Of a stretch of DNA of 64,000 nucleotides, positions 42,880-51,494 are shown in pieces. How positions within the stretch are numbered: the stretch's first letter is position 1; each line of letters begins with the position of its first letter. The translations under genes were made by a program, and so were the position numbers. Source of the stretch: a bacterium (GTDB lineage Bacteria > Vulcanimicrobiota > Vulcanimicrobiia > Vulcanimicrobiales > Vulcanimicrobiaceae). A model generated the notes under the pieces. The model searched no databases. It saw nothing but the letters and a program-made list of their open reading frames with translations, and was not told the DNA's origin. The stretch spans positions 1 through 64,000 of the forward strand of contig JAJYCL010000011.1 of NCBI GenBank assembly GCA_021778415.1, written 5' to 3'.

Positions 42880-44391
42880 ATCACGCAAATTTCCATCATT
42901 TCTTCTCTTGGAAACCTTGCAGCGGTGCCGAAAAGCGGCGCCGGCAGCGGCGCTACGCTCCTGTATGCAAGCAAATTCGGCGATCTCTTCGGTGCATCGT
43001 TTGGCACGGTGCTCGCAAAGAAAGTCGCCACCCCGGCAATCTCGTTGCAAAACGATCCGCTGGCGGCACTCCAAGCGCTCTTAGCGCAAGGCGTTCCACC
43101 ATCGGCCATCCTCGATAAAGCAGCCGAGATTCTGGGCACTAAACCCCCGCCGCAAACCGCGGGCCCACCCGACACCGGTCCGCCGGATGTGCGGGCGAAA
43201 AACCTCTTGACTGCCTTGCAAGCGCTGCTTGCCGGAGTCCGGGGGAACCTCAAAAGCGAGCAGACGAACGACCTCTCGGGAACGCACTTGGCCGCCGGAA
43301 CTCCGGCGAAAGTACCCCCGGCTCGCAGTGAAAAATCAGTGGCAACTCCGGTTGCGACTGCTTCATTGCGTTCGCTCATCGCATCGGTCACGCTTGGCCT
43401 TCGCGCCACGCCGACTCCGCCTGCCGCGGCAATCGTCCCCTCTGCGCCTGCGCGCGCGCCGATGAATCCATCGGCCACGCCGGTCGCAGCATCAGAACCA
43501 GCGGCCCCGGCCGCGCCTCCTGGTGTCTCGAGCGACGTGCTTGGGCGGATGCTTCATCGCGCCGTTGCAGCAAGCCCCATCCCGATATCGACCACCGTTG
43601 CGACGGCGGCCCGGACACTTCCGAGCCAGTCACCGCTAACGACCGGTATCGCCAATCAACCCGCGATCGGACCGGCCCCAAACGGCGATTCGACCGCATC
43701 TCCGACCGCACTTGCGGCCGGCTTGGATCATCTCGTGCTTTCGGCGATAACCCGATCGGCGCAAGGTGATGCCAATAACGCTTCCTCGGGATTCGCAGGC
43801 GATACGTCGTCGGATTCCGCGACGGCGCCGACGCTCGCAGCAAAGACCGCCACCAGTGCCCCACCCGTCTCGTTCGCGAGTCTGGTTGCGCCGGCGATCA
43901 CGTCCATTCACTCCGGAATCTCGCCCGTCGCGGCAGCACCTCCGGCGGTGGATGCGCAAGCCATCATCGAGCAAGTCGTTCGCGGCATGTCGGTTCGTCA
44001 GATTGCTGACGGATCCGAAATTCGCATGCGCCTTGTTCCCGACCATCTCGGTGAGGTTGCCGTTCACCTTACCGTCACCGGTTCGTCCGTTAACGCCTCG
44101 GTCGTCGCGCAGAATGCCGACGTTCGTCAAACGTTACTGGCGAATCAACACCACCTGACCCGGGCCCTCGAAAATTCCGGCTTAAAGCTTACGGGCTTTA
44201 GCGTCGACGTCTTCGGCGGAAACGCGGGCAATCAAAAGAACGGGCAAGACTCAACGTCCGGCTTCGGTCGGCATTATGTCGTGCACGAACTTCCCGGAAA
44301 AACGGAGGAGCCAGCGCTCGTCGCAGAGCCCAGTTTCGGACCGCCGCAACTGGCTGCAACGAAGGTCGGACTTCTCAATCACCTCGTCTAG
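42880..44391 (+). CDS. fliK: Flagellar hook-length control protein FliK, probably starting at ATC
   Basis: The ~503-aa protein has a long Ala/Pro/Ser/Thr-rich N-terminal ruler-like region and the Flg_hook C-terminal domain (about residues 360-450: IRMRLVPDHLGEVAVHLTVTGSSVNASVVAQNADVRQTLLANQHHLTRALENSGLKLTGFSVDV). It controls hook length and the switch to filament export. AAAGGAGG (42865-42872) lies 7 bases before ATC 42880, used as the start here. The only normal start nearby, GTG 42862, is upstream of this ribosome-binding site and has none of its own. flgD follows 8 bp downstream. Confidence 0.85.
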   Translation: MTQISIISSLGNLAAVPKSGAGSGATLLYASKFGDLFGASFGTVLAKKVATPAISLQNDPLAALQALLAQGVPPSAILDKAAEILGTKPPPQTAGPPDTGPPDVRAKNLLTALQALLAGVRGNLKSEQTNDLSGTHLAAGTPAKVPPARSEKSVATPVATASLRSLIASVTLGLRATPTPPAAAIVPSAPARAPMNPSATPVAASEPAAPAAPPGVSSDVLGRMLHRAVAASPIPISTTVATAARTLPSQSPLTTGIANQPAIGPAPNGDSTASPTALAAGLDHLVLSAITRSAQGDANNASSGFAGDTSSDSATAPTLAAKTATSAPPVSFASLVAPAITSIHSGISPVAAAPPAVDAQAIIEQVVRGMSVRQIADGSEIRMRLVPDHLGEVAVHLTVTGSSVNASVVAQNADVRQTLLANQHHLTRALENSGLKLTGFSVDVFGGNAGNQKNGQDSTSGFGRHYVVHELPGKTEEPALVAEPSFGPPQLAATKVGLLNHLV

Positions 44392-44399
44392 GAGGCATT

Positions 44400-44873
44400 A
44401 TGGCCAACCCGGTAACCGGTCTTCCGATTAGCGGACTCATCAACATCAACCAACCGACGGCCAATACGGCTTCGTCGGGGACGTCGACGCTTGATCCCAA
44501 TGCGTTCTTGCAACTCTTGGTCGCTGAATTTAAAAATCAGGATCCGACCACGCCGCAAGATCCGACGCAGCAGATCTCGCAGTTGGCGCAGTTTTCGGCG
44601 TTGCAATATCAGCAACAGACCGCGACGGCGTTTCAACAGTTCTCGTCCAATTTCGGTGTGATGCAAGCGTCCTCGCTGATCGGCAAGCAAGTCACAGTCA
44701 ACACCGTCAATGGATCCGGAAACACCTCGTCGCAGACGGGTACGGTTTCAACCATCGACGTGCAAAACGGTGCCCCGTTCTTCACCATGAAGGATGCAAA
44801 CGGGAACACGATCACCGATAACAACGGTCAACCACTCCTCTTCTCGACGCAACAAATCGTCGGAATTGGATAA
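44400..44873 (+). CDS. flgD: Flagellar hook assembly scaffold protein FlgD
   Basis: The 157-aa protein has the conserved FlgD N-terminus LDPNAFLQLLVAEFKNQDPTTPQDPTQQISQLAQFSALQ and an Ig-like C-terminal half beginning SSLIGKQVTVNT. It caps the growing hook and guides FlgE assembly. AGGAGG lies directly upstream of ATG. It is between fliK and the flagellar operon protein gene, in the standard order. Confidence 0.95.
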   Translation: MANPVTGLPISGLININQPTANTASSGTSTLDPNAFLQLLVAEFKNQDPTTPQDPTQQISQLAQFSALQYQQQTATAFQQFSSNFGVMQASSLIGKQVTVNTVNGSGNTSSQTGTVSTIDVQNGAPFFTMKDANGNTITDNNGQPLLFSTQQIVGIG

Positions 44874-44877
44874 GTGA

Positions 44878-45282
44878 ATGGATTCGAACGACCTCTCAAG
44901 GATTGAGCAACGTGGCGTTCTCCCGGCTCCGACGGCTCGGCCGACCGGTGTTCCGGTGCAGATTCCACCAACCGGTGCGGATTCGTTCCGTGCGGTGTTG
45001 GATCGTGCAGCCGGCGCTCCGGCCACGGGTTCGCTACGCATTTCGGCTCACGCCGCTGCTCGGCTGCAATCGCGCAATATCACGCTTTCAAACGACGATA
45101 TGACGCGCTTGTCGGCGATGGCGGATAAGGCTGCGGCAAAAGGTGCGAAAAACTCGCTTTTCATTATGCGCGATGTCGCCATGGTAGTGAGTATCACCAA
45201 TCGCACCGTGATCACCGCAGTCGATCGTGAATCGATGAAGGAGAACGTCTTTACGAATATCGATTCGGCGGCTCTCGTCTGA
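44878..45282 (+). CDS. Conserved flagellar operon protein (TIGR02530 type)
   Basis: The 134-aa protein has the family segment RISAHAAARLQSRNITLSNDDMTRLSAMADKAAAKGAKNSLFIMRDVAMVVSITNRTVITAVDRESMKENVFTNIDSAALV. Proteins of this family lie between flgD and flgE in many phyla (for example in Firmicutes), with a hook-related role that remains unclear. The first ~45 residues are a Pro-rich, poorly conserved tail. Confidence 0.85.
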   Translation: MDSNDLSRIEQRGVLPAPTARPTGVPVQIPPTGADSFRAVLDRAAGAPATGSLRISAHAAARLQSRNITLSNDDMTRLSAMADKAAAKGAKNSLFIMRDVAMVVSITNRTVITAVDRESMKENVFTNIDSAALV

Positions 45283-45381
45283 CCGAATCTCCCTTAAATC
45301 TCGGGGTGGACCGCTTCGCGGGGCCCCGGCCGTGACGCCGATCGAATGACGCGTCGCGGAACCGCTTGCGAAAGGTAAACA

Positions 45382-47223
45382 ATGGCTTTCGATTCCCTCT
45401 TCACCGGCATCTCGGCCCTCAACTCGTATCAGAGTTGGATCGACATGCTCTCGAACAATATCGCAAATACGGCGACCGTCGGCTTCAAAGGCCAACGGAT
45501 GACGTTTGCGGATCTCTTTTACCAAAACATCGGCTTCGCCTCAGGTGCGACGCAATCCAACGGCGGCGTCAATCCGCAATCGTTGGGACTCGGTGTAAAG
45601 GTCAATTCCGTCGATACGATCTTCGGCCAAGGCGGCTTGGAAACGACCGGCGTGAATACCGACCTTGCCATCAACGGCGATGGCTTCTTCGTGTTGCGCA
45701 ATCTCGATGGTTCGAATGCACCGCAATATTCGCGCGCAGGCGCATTCTCGCTCAATTCTCAAGGCATCCTTACCGACCCGGCCACCGGCCTGGCCGTTCA
45801 GGGGTACCAAGCAAATCAAGCGGGACAAGTCTCTGTGACGGGAACGCCCGGCAACATCACGATTCCGCTCGGTCTCTCGGAACAAGCCGTCGGCACCGGA
45901 TTCGGTGCGAAAGTCGGTCCGAGTGCCACCGATAGCGTCTTTGACGTGCAGATGGGCGGCAATCTGGACCAGACGCAGTGGTCGCAACAGTTCCTCAATG
46001 CCGTCGGCGCATCGCCGACACCGGGAACGCCGTACACCACATCGACGACCATCTACGATTCGCTCGGCGTGGCGCATCAAGCGCAGATTACCTACACGCC
46101 GGACGCCGCAGCCTCGACTGCCGCCACGGTGGCGAACGCGGGTGCCGCGAACACGACTGCGTTGACGGTCAATCCGGGCGCGCCGCAAAACGATGTGCTG
46201 ACGATCACCGCCAATGCGACGGGAACGTCTGCCGTTGTCACCGACACCCTCGGCAACACGCAAACGGTCGTCGCCGGTGGAACCGCGACCATGGGTGGGG
46301 CGACCTTCACCTTGGCCAATCCCATGCCGGCGAACGGCGTCGAAACCGTCACCGTGACGGCGGCCAGTAACGGCCTCCCCGCGCAAGTCGACAACGCCAC
46401 CGGAACGGCCGTGAAGCCGGCCACGCGCTGGAAAGTCTCGGTGAGCTTCACCGACGGGACGACCTTTAGCCATATCAATACGCCGGGCTCGATCTCGGCG
46501 GGTAATGTCGTGACGGCACCGACCTACGGGACGGGCACGAGCGGCACGATGGGCTATGTCTACTTCGATCAAAACGGCCAGTTTATCAACTCGTCGTCGA
46601 TCGAGACCTCGGCATCGGCACAAGGCATCAGCGCGAATGCCGCCGCGTATCTCCATACGGCCGGTTCGACCCCGGGGCAGACCCAGGGCAACGAAATGAA
46701 CATCGTTTCATGGGGACCGGGAGCCGGCAACAACTCGGTTGCGCCGACCGGAACCGGTACTCCGGCAACGGGGCCGATTTCGCTGGACTTCTCCACGAAT
46801 GCCAGCCTTGCCGGGACGTATACCGCCAACGTCATCAACCAAAACGGCTACGGGGCGGGTACGCTCTCGAACATCACCATCGGCCAGGATGGAACCGTCC
46901 AGGGCGCCTTCACGAACGGGCAAACGCGCTCGCTCGCGCAGCTCGCCTTGGCGACCTTCCAGAATGAAGAAGGGCTCCAGCGCGATGGCGGCAACGCCTT
47001 CTCGCAGACGGCAGCCTCGGGGCTCGCCCAGCTTGGAACGGGGAACAACGGACGCTTCGGCGCCGTGATCTCCGGCGCATTGGAACAATCCAACGTGTCG
47101 TTGGCCGATCAGTTCACCAAACTGATCCTCGCGCAACGCTCGTTTGAAGCCAATACGCGCGGTATTTCGACCGCCGATCAGAATCTCCAAACGCTGATCA
47201 ACCTCCGCGCGTCGGAGAACTAA
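45382..47223 (+). CDS. flgE: Flagellar hook protein FlgE
   Basis: The 613-aa protein begins MAFDSLFTGISALNSYQSWIDMLSNNIANTATVGFKGQRM, the hook/rod N-terminal coiled region, and ends with ALEQSNVSLADQFTKLILAQRSFEANTRGISTADQNLQTLINLRASEN. The centre (about 150-480) is a Gly/Thr/Asn-rich variable insert, making this hook protein longer than E. coli FlgE (402 aa). It polymerises into the hook. A strong terminator follows. Confidence 0.96.
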   Translation: MAFDSLFTGISALNSYQSWIDMLSNNIANTATVGFKGQRMTFADLFYQNIGFASGATQSNGGVNPQSLGLGVKVNSVDTIFGQGGLETTGVNTDLAINGDGFFVLRNLDGSNAPQYSRAGAFSLNSQGILTDPATGLAVQGYQANQAGQVSVTGTPGNITIPLGLSEQAVGTGFGAKVGPSATDSVFDVQMGGNLDQTQWSQQFLNAVGASPTPGTPYTTSTTIYDSLGVAHQAQITYTPDAAASTAATVANAGAANTTALTVNPGAPQNDVLTITANATGTSAVVTDTLGNTQTVVAGGTATMGGATFTLANPMPANGVETVTVTAASNGLPAQVDNATGTAVKPATRWKVSVSFTDGTTFSHINTPGSISAGNVVTAPTYGTGTSGTMGYVYFDQNGQFINSSSIETSASAQGISANAAAYLHTAGSTPGQTQGNEMNIVSWGPGAGNNSVAPTGTGTPATGPISLDFSTNASLAGTYTANVINQNGYGAGTLSNITIGQDGTVQGAFTNGQTRSLAQLALATFQNEEGLQRDGGNAFSQTAASGLAQLGTGNNGRFGAVISGALEQSNVSLADQFTKLILAQRSFEANTRGISTADQNLQTLINLRASEN

Positions 47224-47261
47224 ACCGCGCCGAACTTGCCCGCGAACGGCAAGCGCAAAAC

Positions 47262-47303
47262 GCCCCCGGTCCTTGCATTGCGTGGACCGGGGGCTTTTCT
47301 TTT
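47262..47303 (+). terminator. Terminator after flgE
   Basis: GCCCCCGGTCC (47262-47272), an 11-base loop and GGACCGGGGGC (47284-47294), followed by TTTTCTTTT. It makes the flbD-containing unit downstream separate from flgE, or a partial read-through point. Confidence 0.92.
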
Positions 47304-47325
47304 CGCGCCGAATGACGTTGCTACC

Positions 47326-47520
47326 ATGATCTTGCTCACCCGACTCAACGGCCATCCGCTGTTGCTCAACGCCGACCTCATCGAGGCGGTTGAGCCGACA
47401 CCGGACACCGTTATTACCATGACTTCGGGGAACAAGCTCATTGTGCGCGATTCGATGGATGATATCCAAGCAAAGGTCGTCGACTTCCGACGGCGTATCC
47501 ATGCCCCAAACGTCTCGTAA
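47326..47520 (+). CDS. flbD: Flagellar protein FlbD
   Basis: The 64-aa protein (MILLTRLNGHPLLLNADLIEAVEPTPDTVITMTSGNKLIVRDSMDD...) matches the small FlbD family that commonly lies between flgE and motA. The ATG is at 47326; the open frame extends to 47236, but that part runs through the terminator hairpin and is not conserved. Function is unclear; it may help control or assembly of the hook/motor. Confidence 0.92.
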   Translation: MILLTRLNGHPLLLNADLIEAVEPTPDTVITMTSGNKLIVRDSMDDIQAKVVDFRRRIHAPNVS

Positions 47521-47601
47521 GCATCGGTTCGTCCTTCAGGCCATGCGTGTGATAGCCGATAGCGTAAAGAGAATGTCAAGTTCGTCCGGAGTGAAATAGC
47601 C

Positions 47602-48441
47602 GTGGATTTTGCAACCCTGATAGGCCTCGTCATTGGCTTCGGAGCGATTGCGCTCGCCGGCTATGTCGGCGGCTCGGACCCGCACATTATTTTCGGACGC
47701 TGGGATGCGTTTGTCTTGATTGTCGGCGGATCGGCTGGCGCGACGATCACGGGTTTTCCGTGGCGCACCTTCGCAAGTGGTGTGACCAACGGCTTTAAAA
47801 CTGTTTTTACCGAGGTGGATTTCCACGAACGCGAAGTGATTTCGACGCTCGTTTCGTTTGCTGAAAAAGCTCGTCGTGAAGGATTGCTGGCCCTGGAGAA
47901 TGAGGCTGCCGCAATCGAAGACGATTTCATGCGCCAAGGCATTCAACTCGTGATCGATGGCCGCGATACGGAAATCATTCGCAAGGTGCTCGAAACGGAA
48001 GTCAGCTACGTGCAAGAACGTGGCAACAAGGCGGAACAAGTGTTCTCGTCGATGGGCGGATATTCGCCAACGCTCGGGATCATCGGTACGGTGCTCGGTC
48101 TGATCGGCATGTTGCGCGGCCTGGCCGCTGCCAGTGCATCGAGTAATGTCACCGGCTCCATCGGTGTTGCGACGGCGCAGGCATTCGTTGCGACGTTCTT
48201 CGGTATTATGATGGCAAACTTGCTGTGGCTTCCCATGGCCTCGCGCATTAAAGAGCGCTACGGTCAGTTGTTGCTCGTGCGCGAGATTATGATCGAAGGC
48301 ATTCTTGCTATTCAAGCCGGCGATAATCCACGACTCCTCGAAGAAAAACTGCTCGCCTTCCTCGATCCTCGGGATCGTGAATTAGGTGTCTCCGAGGGTG
48401 GTGGCGTCTCCGAGGGCTCGCTCTCGGCTTCCGGGGCATAA
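47602..48441 (+). CDS. motA: Flagellar motor stator protein MotA
   Basis: The 279-aa protein has four membrane helices (about 3-22, 32-52, 150-172, 185-205) and the MotA/TolQ/ExbB proton-channel region (VFSSMGGYSPTLGIIGTVLGLIGMLRGLAA; MMANLLWLPMASRIKERYGQ). It forms the ion-driven stator with MotB, whose gene overlaps by 1 bp (TAATG). GTG start. Ion type (H+ or Na+) cannot be stated from this sequence alone. Confidence 0.95.
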   Translation: MDFATLIGLVIGFGAIALAGYVGGSDPHIIFGRWDAFVLIVGGSAGATITGFPWRTFASGVTNGFKTVFTEVDFHEREVISTLVSFAEKARREGLLALENEAAAIEDDFMRQGIQLVIDGRDTEIIRKVLETEVSYVQERGNKAEQVFSSMGGYSPTLGIIGTVLGLIGMLRGLAAASASSNVTGSIGVATAQAFVATFFGIMMANLLWLPMASRIKERYGQLLLVREIMIEGILAIQAGDNPRLLEEKLLAFLDPRDRELGVSEGGGVSEGSLSASGA

Positions 48442-49208
48442 TGTCGCAAGCCGCAAAGACTGCCGCTCGAGCTGCCGAATCGAAGTTCCGCAAAAAAAAC
48501 GAGGAACAGAAGCTCGAAACGGCCGGAATGATGCGCTGGTTGTTAACCTACGCCGATATGATAACGCTGATGCTCGCGCTGTTTATCATTTTGTTTGCGA
48601 TGTCAACGATCAGCCGAGTCAAAGTGCAGGCCTTTGCAAAACAAGTTTCCGCCGGATTCGATAATGTGTGGACGGTGAATCAGCCGCCGAGCGGCGGAGC
48701 GAACGGCGCATTACAACAAAATGCGAACGCAACGGTGCCGCAGATCGAACAACAACTCAAAAAGTTTGTTCAGAAAAACAAACTGCAGAACCGCCTGCAG
48801 GTACATGTCGATCACCGCGGACTCGTGGTGACGCTCCTTTCCGATAAGTCGTTTTACGACAGCGGTAGCGCTCAAATGCGTCCGGAAACGCAAAAATTAT
48901 TGGATCAGATTGCGCCGTTTTTGAAGAAGAATCAGAACCTTATTCGGGTCGAGGGCAATACCGATAATGTGCCGATCCGAACCTCGATCTATCCGTCAAA
49001 TTGGGAGTTGTCTGCGGCACGCGCCGTCAATGTCGTGCGCTACCTTCAGGAACATGACGGGATCAATCCAACGCGTATGTCGGCTGCCGGTAACGGGAAG
49101 TATCATCCGCGTACCGGAAACGATTCTGCACAGACGATGCAGCAGAATCGTCGAGTCGATATCATCCTACTCAACGCGAATCTCTCGCAACTCGAAGGGC
49201 CACAGTAA
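48441..49208 (+). CDS. motB: Flagellar motor stator protein MotB
   Basis: The 255-aa protein has an N-terminal cytoplasmic tail, one membrane helix with the ion-binding Asp (WLLTYADMITLMLALFIILFAMST, about 29-52), and an OmpA-like peptidoglycan-binding domain (about 140-250) with IRVEGNTDNVPI and NWELSAARAVNVVRYL. It anchors the stator to the cell wall. fliM follows 7 bp after. fliL, often found between motB and fliM, is missing. Confidence 0.95.
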   Translation: MSQAAKTAARAAESKFRKKNEEQKLETAGMMRWLLTYADMITLMLALFIILFAMSTISRVKVQAFAKQVSAGFDNVWTVNQPPSGGANGALQQNANATVPQIEQQLKKFVQKNKLQNRLQVHVDHRGLVVTLLSDKSFYDSGSAQMRPETQKLLDQIAPFLKKNQNLIRVEGNTDNVPIRTSIYPSNWELSAARAVNVVRYLQEHDGINPTRMSAAGNGKYHPRTGNDSAQTMQQNRRVDIILLNANLSQLEGPQ

Positions 49209-49215
49209 GGATCTC

Positions 49216-50226
49216 ATGTCGACACTTTCGCAAGAGGAAATCGATGCGCTCATCTCCCAGCTATCGGGAGGGAATGCCGTTGCCGAGCCCAAGGAAGTTA
49301 TTGAGTCAAAACGTGTTAAGACGTTTGATTTTCGCTTTAATAAGCGTCTTGACAAGTTCTCGAATAACCAGCTTCAGACGCTTCGCACGTTACACGAAAA
49401 TTTCACTCGCCTTTTAAATAACTCGCTTTCCGTGTATTTGCGGACGCGCGTCGAAGCTAGTATCGTTTCCATCGAGCAAATAAGTTACGGCGATTTTATC
49501 GCTAGTATCGGTATCCCATCGATTCTGTCGATTTTTTCGATGGATCCTCTACCAGGAAGCGGGATCGTTCAAGTCGATCTCAACCTGGTATTCTCGATCA
49601 TCGATCGTCTCCTCGGCGGCCCGGGATGGTTCCCGGCGAAGCTTCGCGACCTCACGGATATCGAACGCACGCTGATGCAGCGGTTCATGGCGCGCATGCT
49701 CAATAGCTATCGCGAATCGTGGAACTATTTACTCACGCTATCGTTAAAAATCGAAGCCTTGGATTCGAACCCGCAATTTATCCCGCGCATCATTCCACTC
49801 GATCAGATCATCTCGTATATTTCGATGGAACTGAAAATTGGCGAGATGTCGGGTGTTATGAATTTCTGCTTGCCATATTTGGTCTTGCAATCGATCGGTC
49901 AACAATTAACCGATTTTCAATGGTCGCCGACGGTGGTCGCCGGACGCGGCATGACGGAAGAAGACGTCATGCAACTGACGCGCAATATCGAACGAGCTCC
50001 GGCAGAGATCGACGTTGAACTCGGCCGTGCGACGGTGAGTCTTCGGGATCTTGCCTCGCTTGCCGTCGGTGACGTACTGGTCTTGGATAATGGTCCGGAG
50101 CAGCCGCTTCTCGGCCGGATCAACGGCCGTGAAAAATTGACACTCTTCCCCGGCGTGCATCGCGATCGATTGGCGATGCGCGTAGCGGGCACGCTCGATG
50201 AACACGGAGAAGAAACCGTTCAATGA
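49216..50226 (+). CDS. fliM: Flagellar motor switch protein FliM
   Basis: From ATG 49216 the protein has 336 aa: MSTLSQEEIDALISQL at the CheY-P-binding N-terminus, VKTFDFRFNKRLDKFSNNQLQTLRTLHENFTRLLNN, the middle CheC-like domain (PLPGSGIVQVDLNLVFSIIDRLLGGPGW) and a C-terminal SpoA domain. It relays CheY to FliG. The frame is open to 48967, but that segment overlaps motB and is not conserved. It overlaps fliN by 4 bp. Confidence 0.96.
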   Translation: MSTLSQEEIDALISQLSGGNAVAEPKEVIESKRVKTFDFRFNKRLDKFSNNQLQTLRTLHENFTRLLNNSLSVYLRTRVEASIVSIEQISYGDFIASIGIPSILSIFSMDPLPGSGIVQVDLNLVFSIIDRLLGGPGWFPAKLRDLTDIERTLMQRFMARMLNSYRESWNYLLTLSLKIEALDSNPQFIPRIIPLDQIISYISMELKIGEMSGVMNFCLPYLVLQSIGQQLTDFQWSPTVVAGRGMTEEDVMQLTRNIERAPAEIDVELGRATVSLRDLASLAVGDVLVLDNGPEQPLLGRINGREKLTLFPGVHRDRLAMRVAGTLDEHGEETVQ

Positions 50227-51131
50227 CGCAAACTAAACAGCTTGCATCTCTGATGCTTGAGTCCGCAGCCTCCGTTATGGGACGGTTGCTTGAACGTGAT
50301 TCTCACGTCGGTGAGGTCGTGCGTTCCGACCGCACCGCATCCGTGCGGACCGATGCCGGGGATCTCGTCACGCTCGCCGAGCTTCCGGCCGTTGGCGCCC
50401 AGTTTATTGTTCGTTTTGCGACGTCGGATATGCAACGCGTTGTGGCCATCATGCTCGGTGGCGGCGACGAGGGGGGCGAAATGGGAGCGATGCAGCTGTC
50501 CATTGCGTCGGAATCCGTCTCGCAGATCGCGACGGCCATGGCCGAAAAGCTCGCGTCGGAGATCGGCGCAAGTGGCGAAGGCATCCGCGCGGAACTGTGC
50601 ACCGAACCCGCGGCGCTTCCGCCGCCGCCATTTGAGACCTACGAAGCGACGATTAGCTCCGAAGGCGGGCTCACCGTCAAGCTCGGCTTGGATGTGCCGG
50701 CCATCGCCGTCTCCCGCCTTGGCTTGACCTCGGGTGCTGCCCCACCGGAGCCCCCGCCGGCTGCTCCCGCCAAGGCTGAGGCGCCTGCCGCGGCCGCGAG
50801 TACACAAGCAAAAGCGCAACAGGCGGATGTTGCGGCGGCAACCTTTACCCAACTAACGCCGACGCAAATGCGTCCGGCATCGCCGGGTCACGCGAATCTT
50901 GATTTCGTCCACGATGTGCCGCTTCAAGTCAGCGCAGTGCTGGGCAAAACGGTGATGGCTTTACGTGAGGTCGTCTCGCTGCAAAGCGGGAGCGTCTTCG
51001 AACTCGATAAGGAAGCCGTTGAGCCGATCGATTTGTATGTGAACAACATTCTCATCGCCCGCGGTGAAGTCGTGGTCGTCGATGATAAGTACGCTGTGAA
51101 AATCAGTGAGCTAAACCCGCAGGTCGGGTAA
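50223..51131 (+). CDS. fliN: Flagellar motor switch protein FliN, long form with N-terminal CheC/FliY-like region
   Basis: The 302-aa protein has a C-terminal SpoA domain (LDFVHDVPLQVSAVLGKTVMALREVVSLQSGSVFELDKEAVEPIDLYVNNILIARGEVVVVDDKYAVKISEL, about 222-300), an Ala/Pro-rich linker (about 165-215) and an N-terminal ~165-residue region that resembles the FliY extension. Classical FliN is only ~140 aa, so this is the FliY-like form, which may have CheY-P phosphatase activity. It lies in the fliM-fliO interval. Confidence 0.9.
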   Translation: MTQTKQLASLMLESAASVMGRLLERDSHVGEVVRSDRTASVRTDAGDLVTLAELPAVGAQFIVRFATSDMQRVVAIMLGGGDEGGEMGAMQLSIASESVSQIATAMAEKLASEIGASGEGIRAELCTEPAALPPPPFETYEATISSEGGLTVKLGLDVPAIAVSRLGLTSGAAPPEPPPAAPAKAEAPAAAASTQAKAQQADVAAATFTQLTPTQMRPASPGHANLDFVHDVPLQVSAVLGKTVMALREVVSLQSGSVFELDKEAVEPIDLYVNNILIARGEVVVVDDKYAVKISELNPQVG

Positions 51132-51140
51132 GGTACCGGC

Positions 51141-51494
51141 ATGGGCACCGGGATCTGGTTGAACTATGCGTTCGTGCTCCTGGTCGTCGGGTTGATGCTC
51201 CTTGGACTCTATGCGCTTGCTCGCGGCCTCGGCCGGGCACGGATGCTTGTGGGAGTTCAGCAGAAGCTTGTCAGCGTGGTCGATTCGACGGCACTCGGCC
51301 CGCAAACGACGCTCTTCGTGGTAAAAGCGGGTGAGAAATTTTTGCTGGTGGGCGGTGGCGCGGGCCATCTTGCGACCCTTGCCGAGATTCCCGGTGACGA
51401 AGTCAGCGGATGGATGGATCACCAGAAAGCCCTCTACGAAGCTCAGGGCGCCGGGCTGCGCCGACTCTTTCCCGGGGTAAAAACGCCGAAATGA
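51141..51494 (+). CDS. fliO: Flagellar export protein FliO
   Basis: The 117-aa protein has one N-terminal membrane helix (WLNYAFVLLVVGLMLLGLYALARG) and a small cytoplasmic beta domain (LVSVVDSTALGPQTTLFVVKAGEKFLLVGGGAGHLATLAEI), like FliO. It helps assemble the FliP ring. Its stop overlaps the fliP ATG (ATGA), so they are coupled. Weak conservation makes position the main support. Confidence 0.85.
   Translation: MGTGIWLNYAFVLLVVGLMLLGLYALARGLGRARMLVGVQQKLVSVVDSTALGPQTTLFVVKAGEKFLLVGGGAGHLATLAEIPGDEVSGWMDHQKALYEAQGAGLRRLFPGVKTPK

Noticed and set aside
47236-47325. N-terminal extension of FlbD from ATG 47236
   Set aside because: It reads through the flgE terminator hairpin and is not similar to FlbD; the ATG at 47326 gives the family length.
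48967-49215. N-terminal extension of FliM within motB
   Set aside because: Wholly inside motB in another frame; FliM proper starts MSTLSQEEIDAL at 49216.
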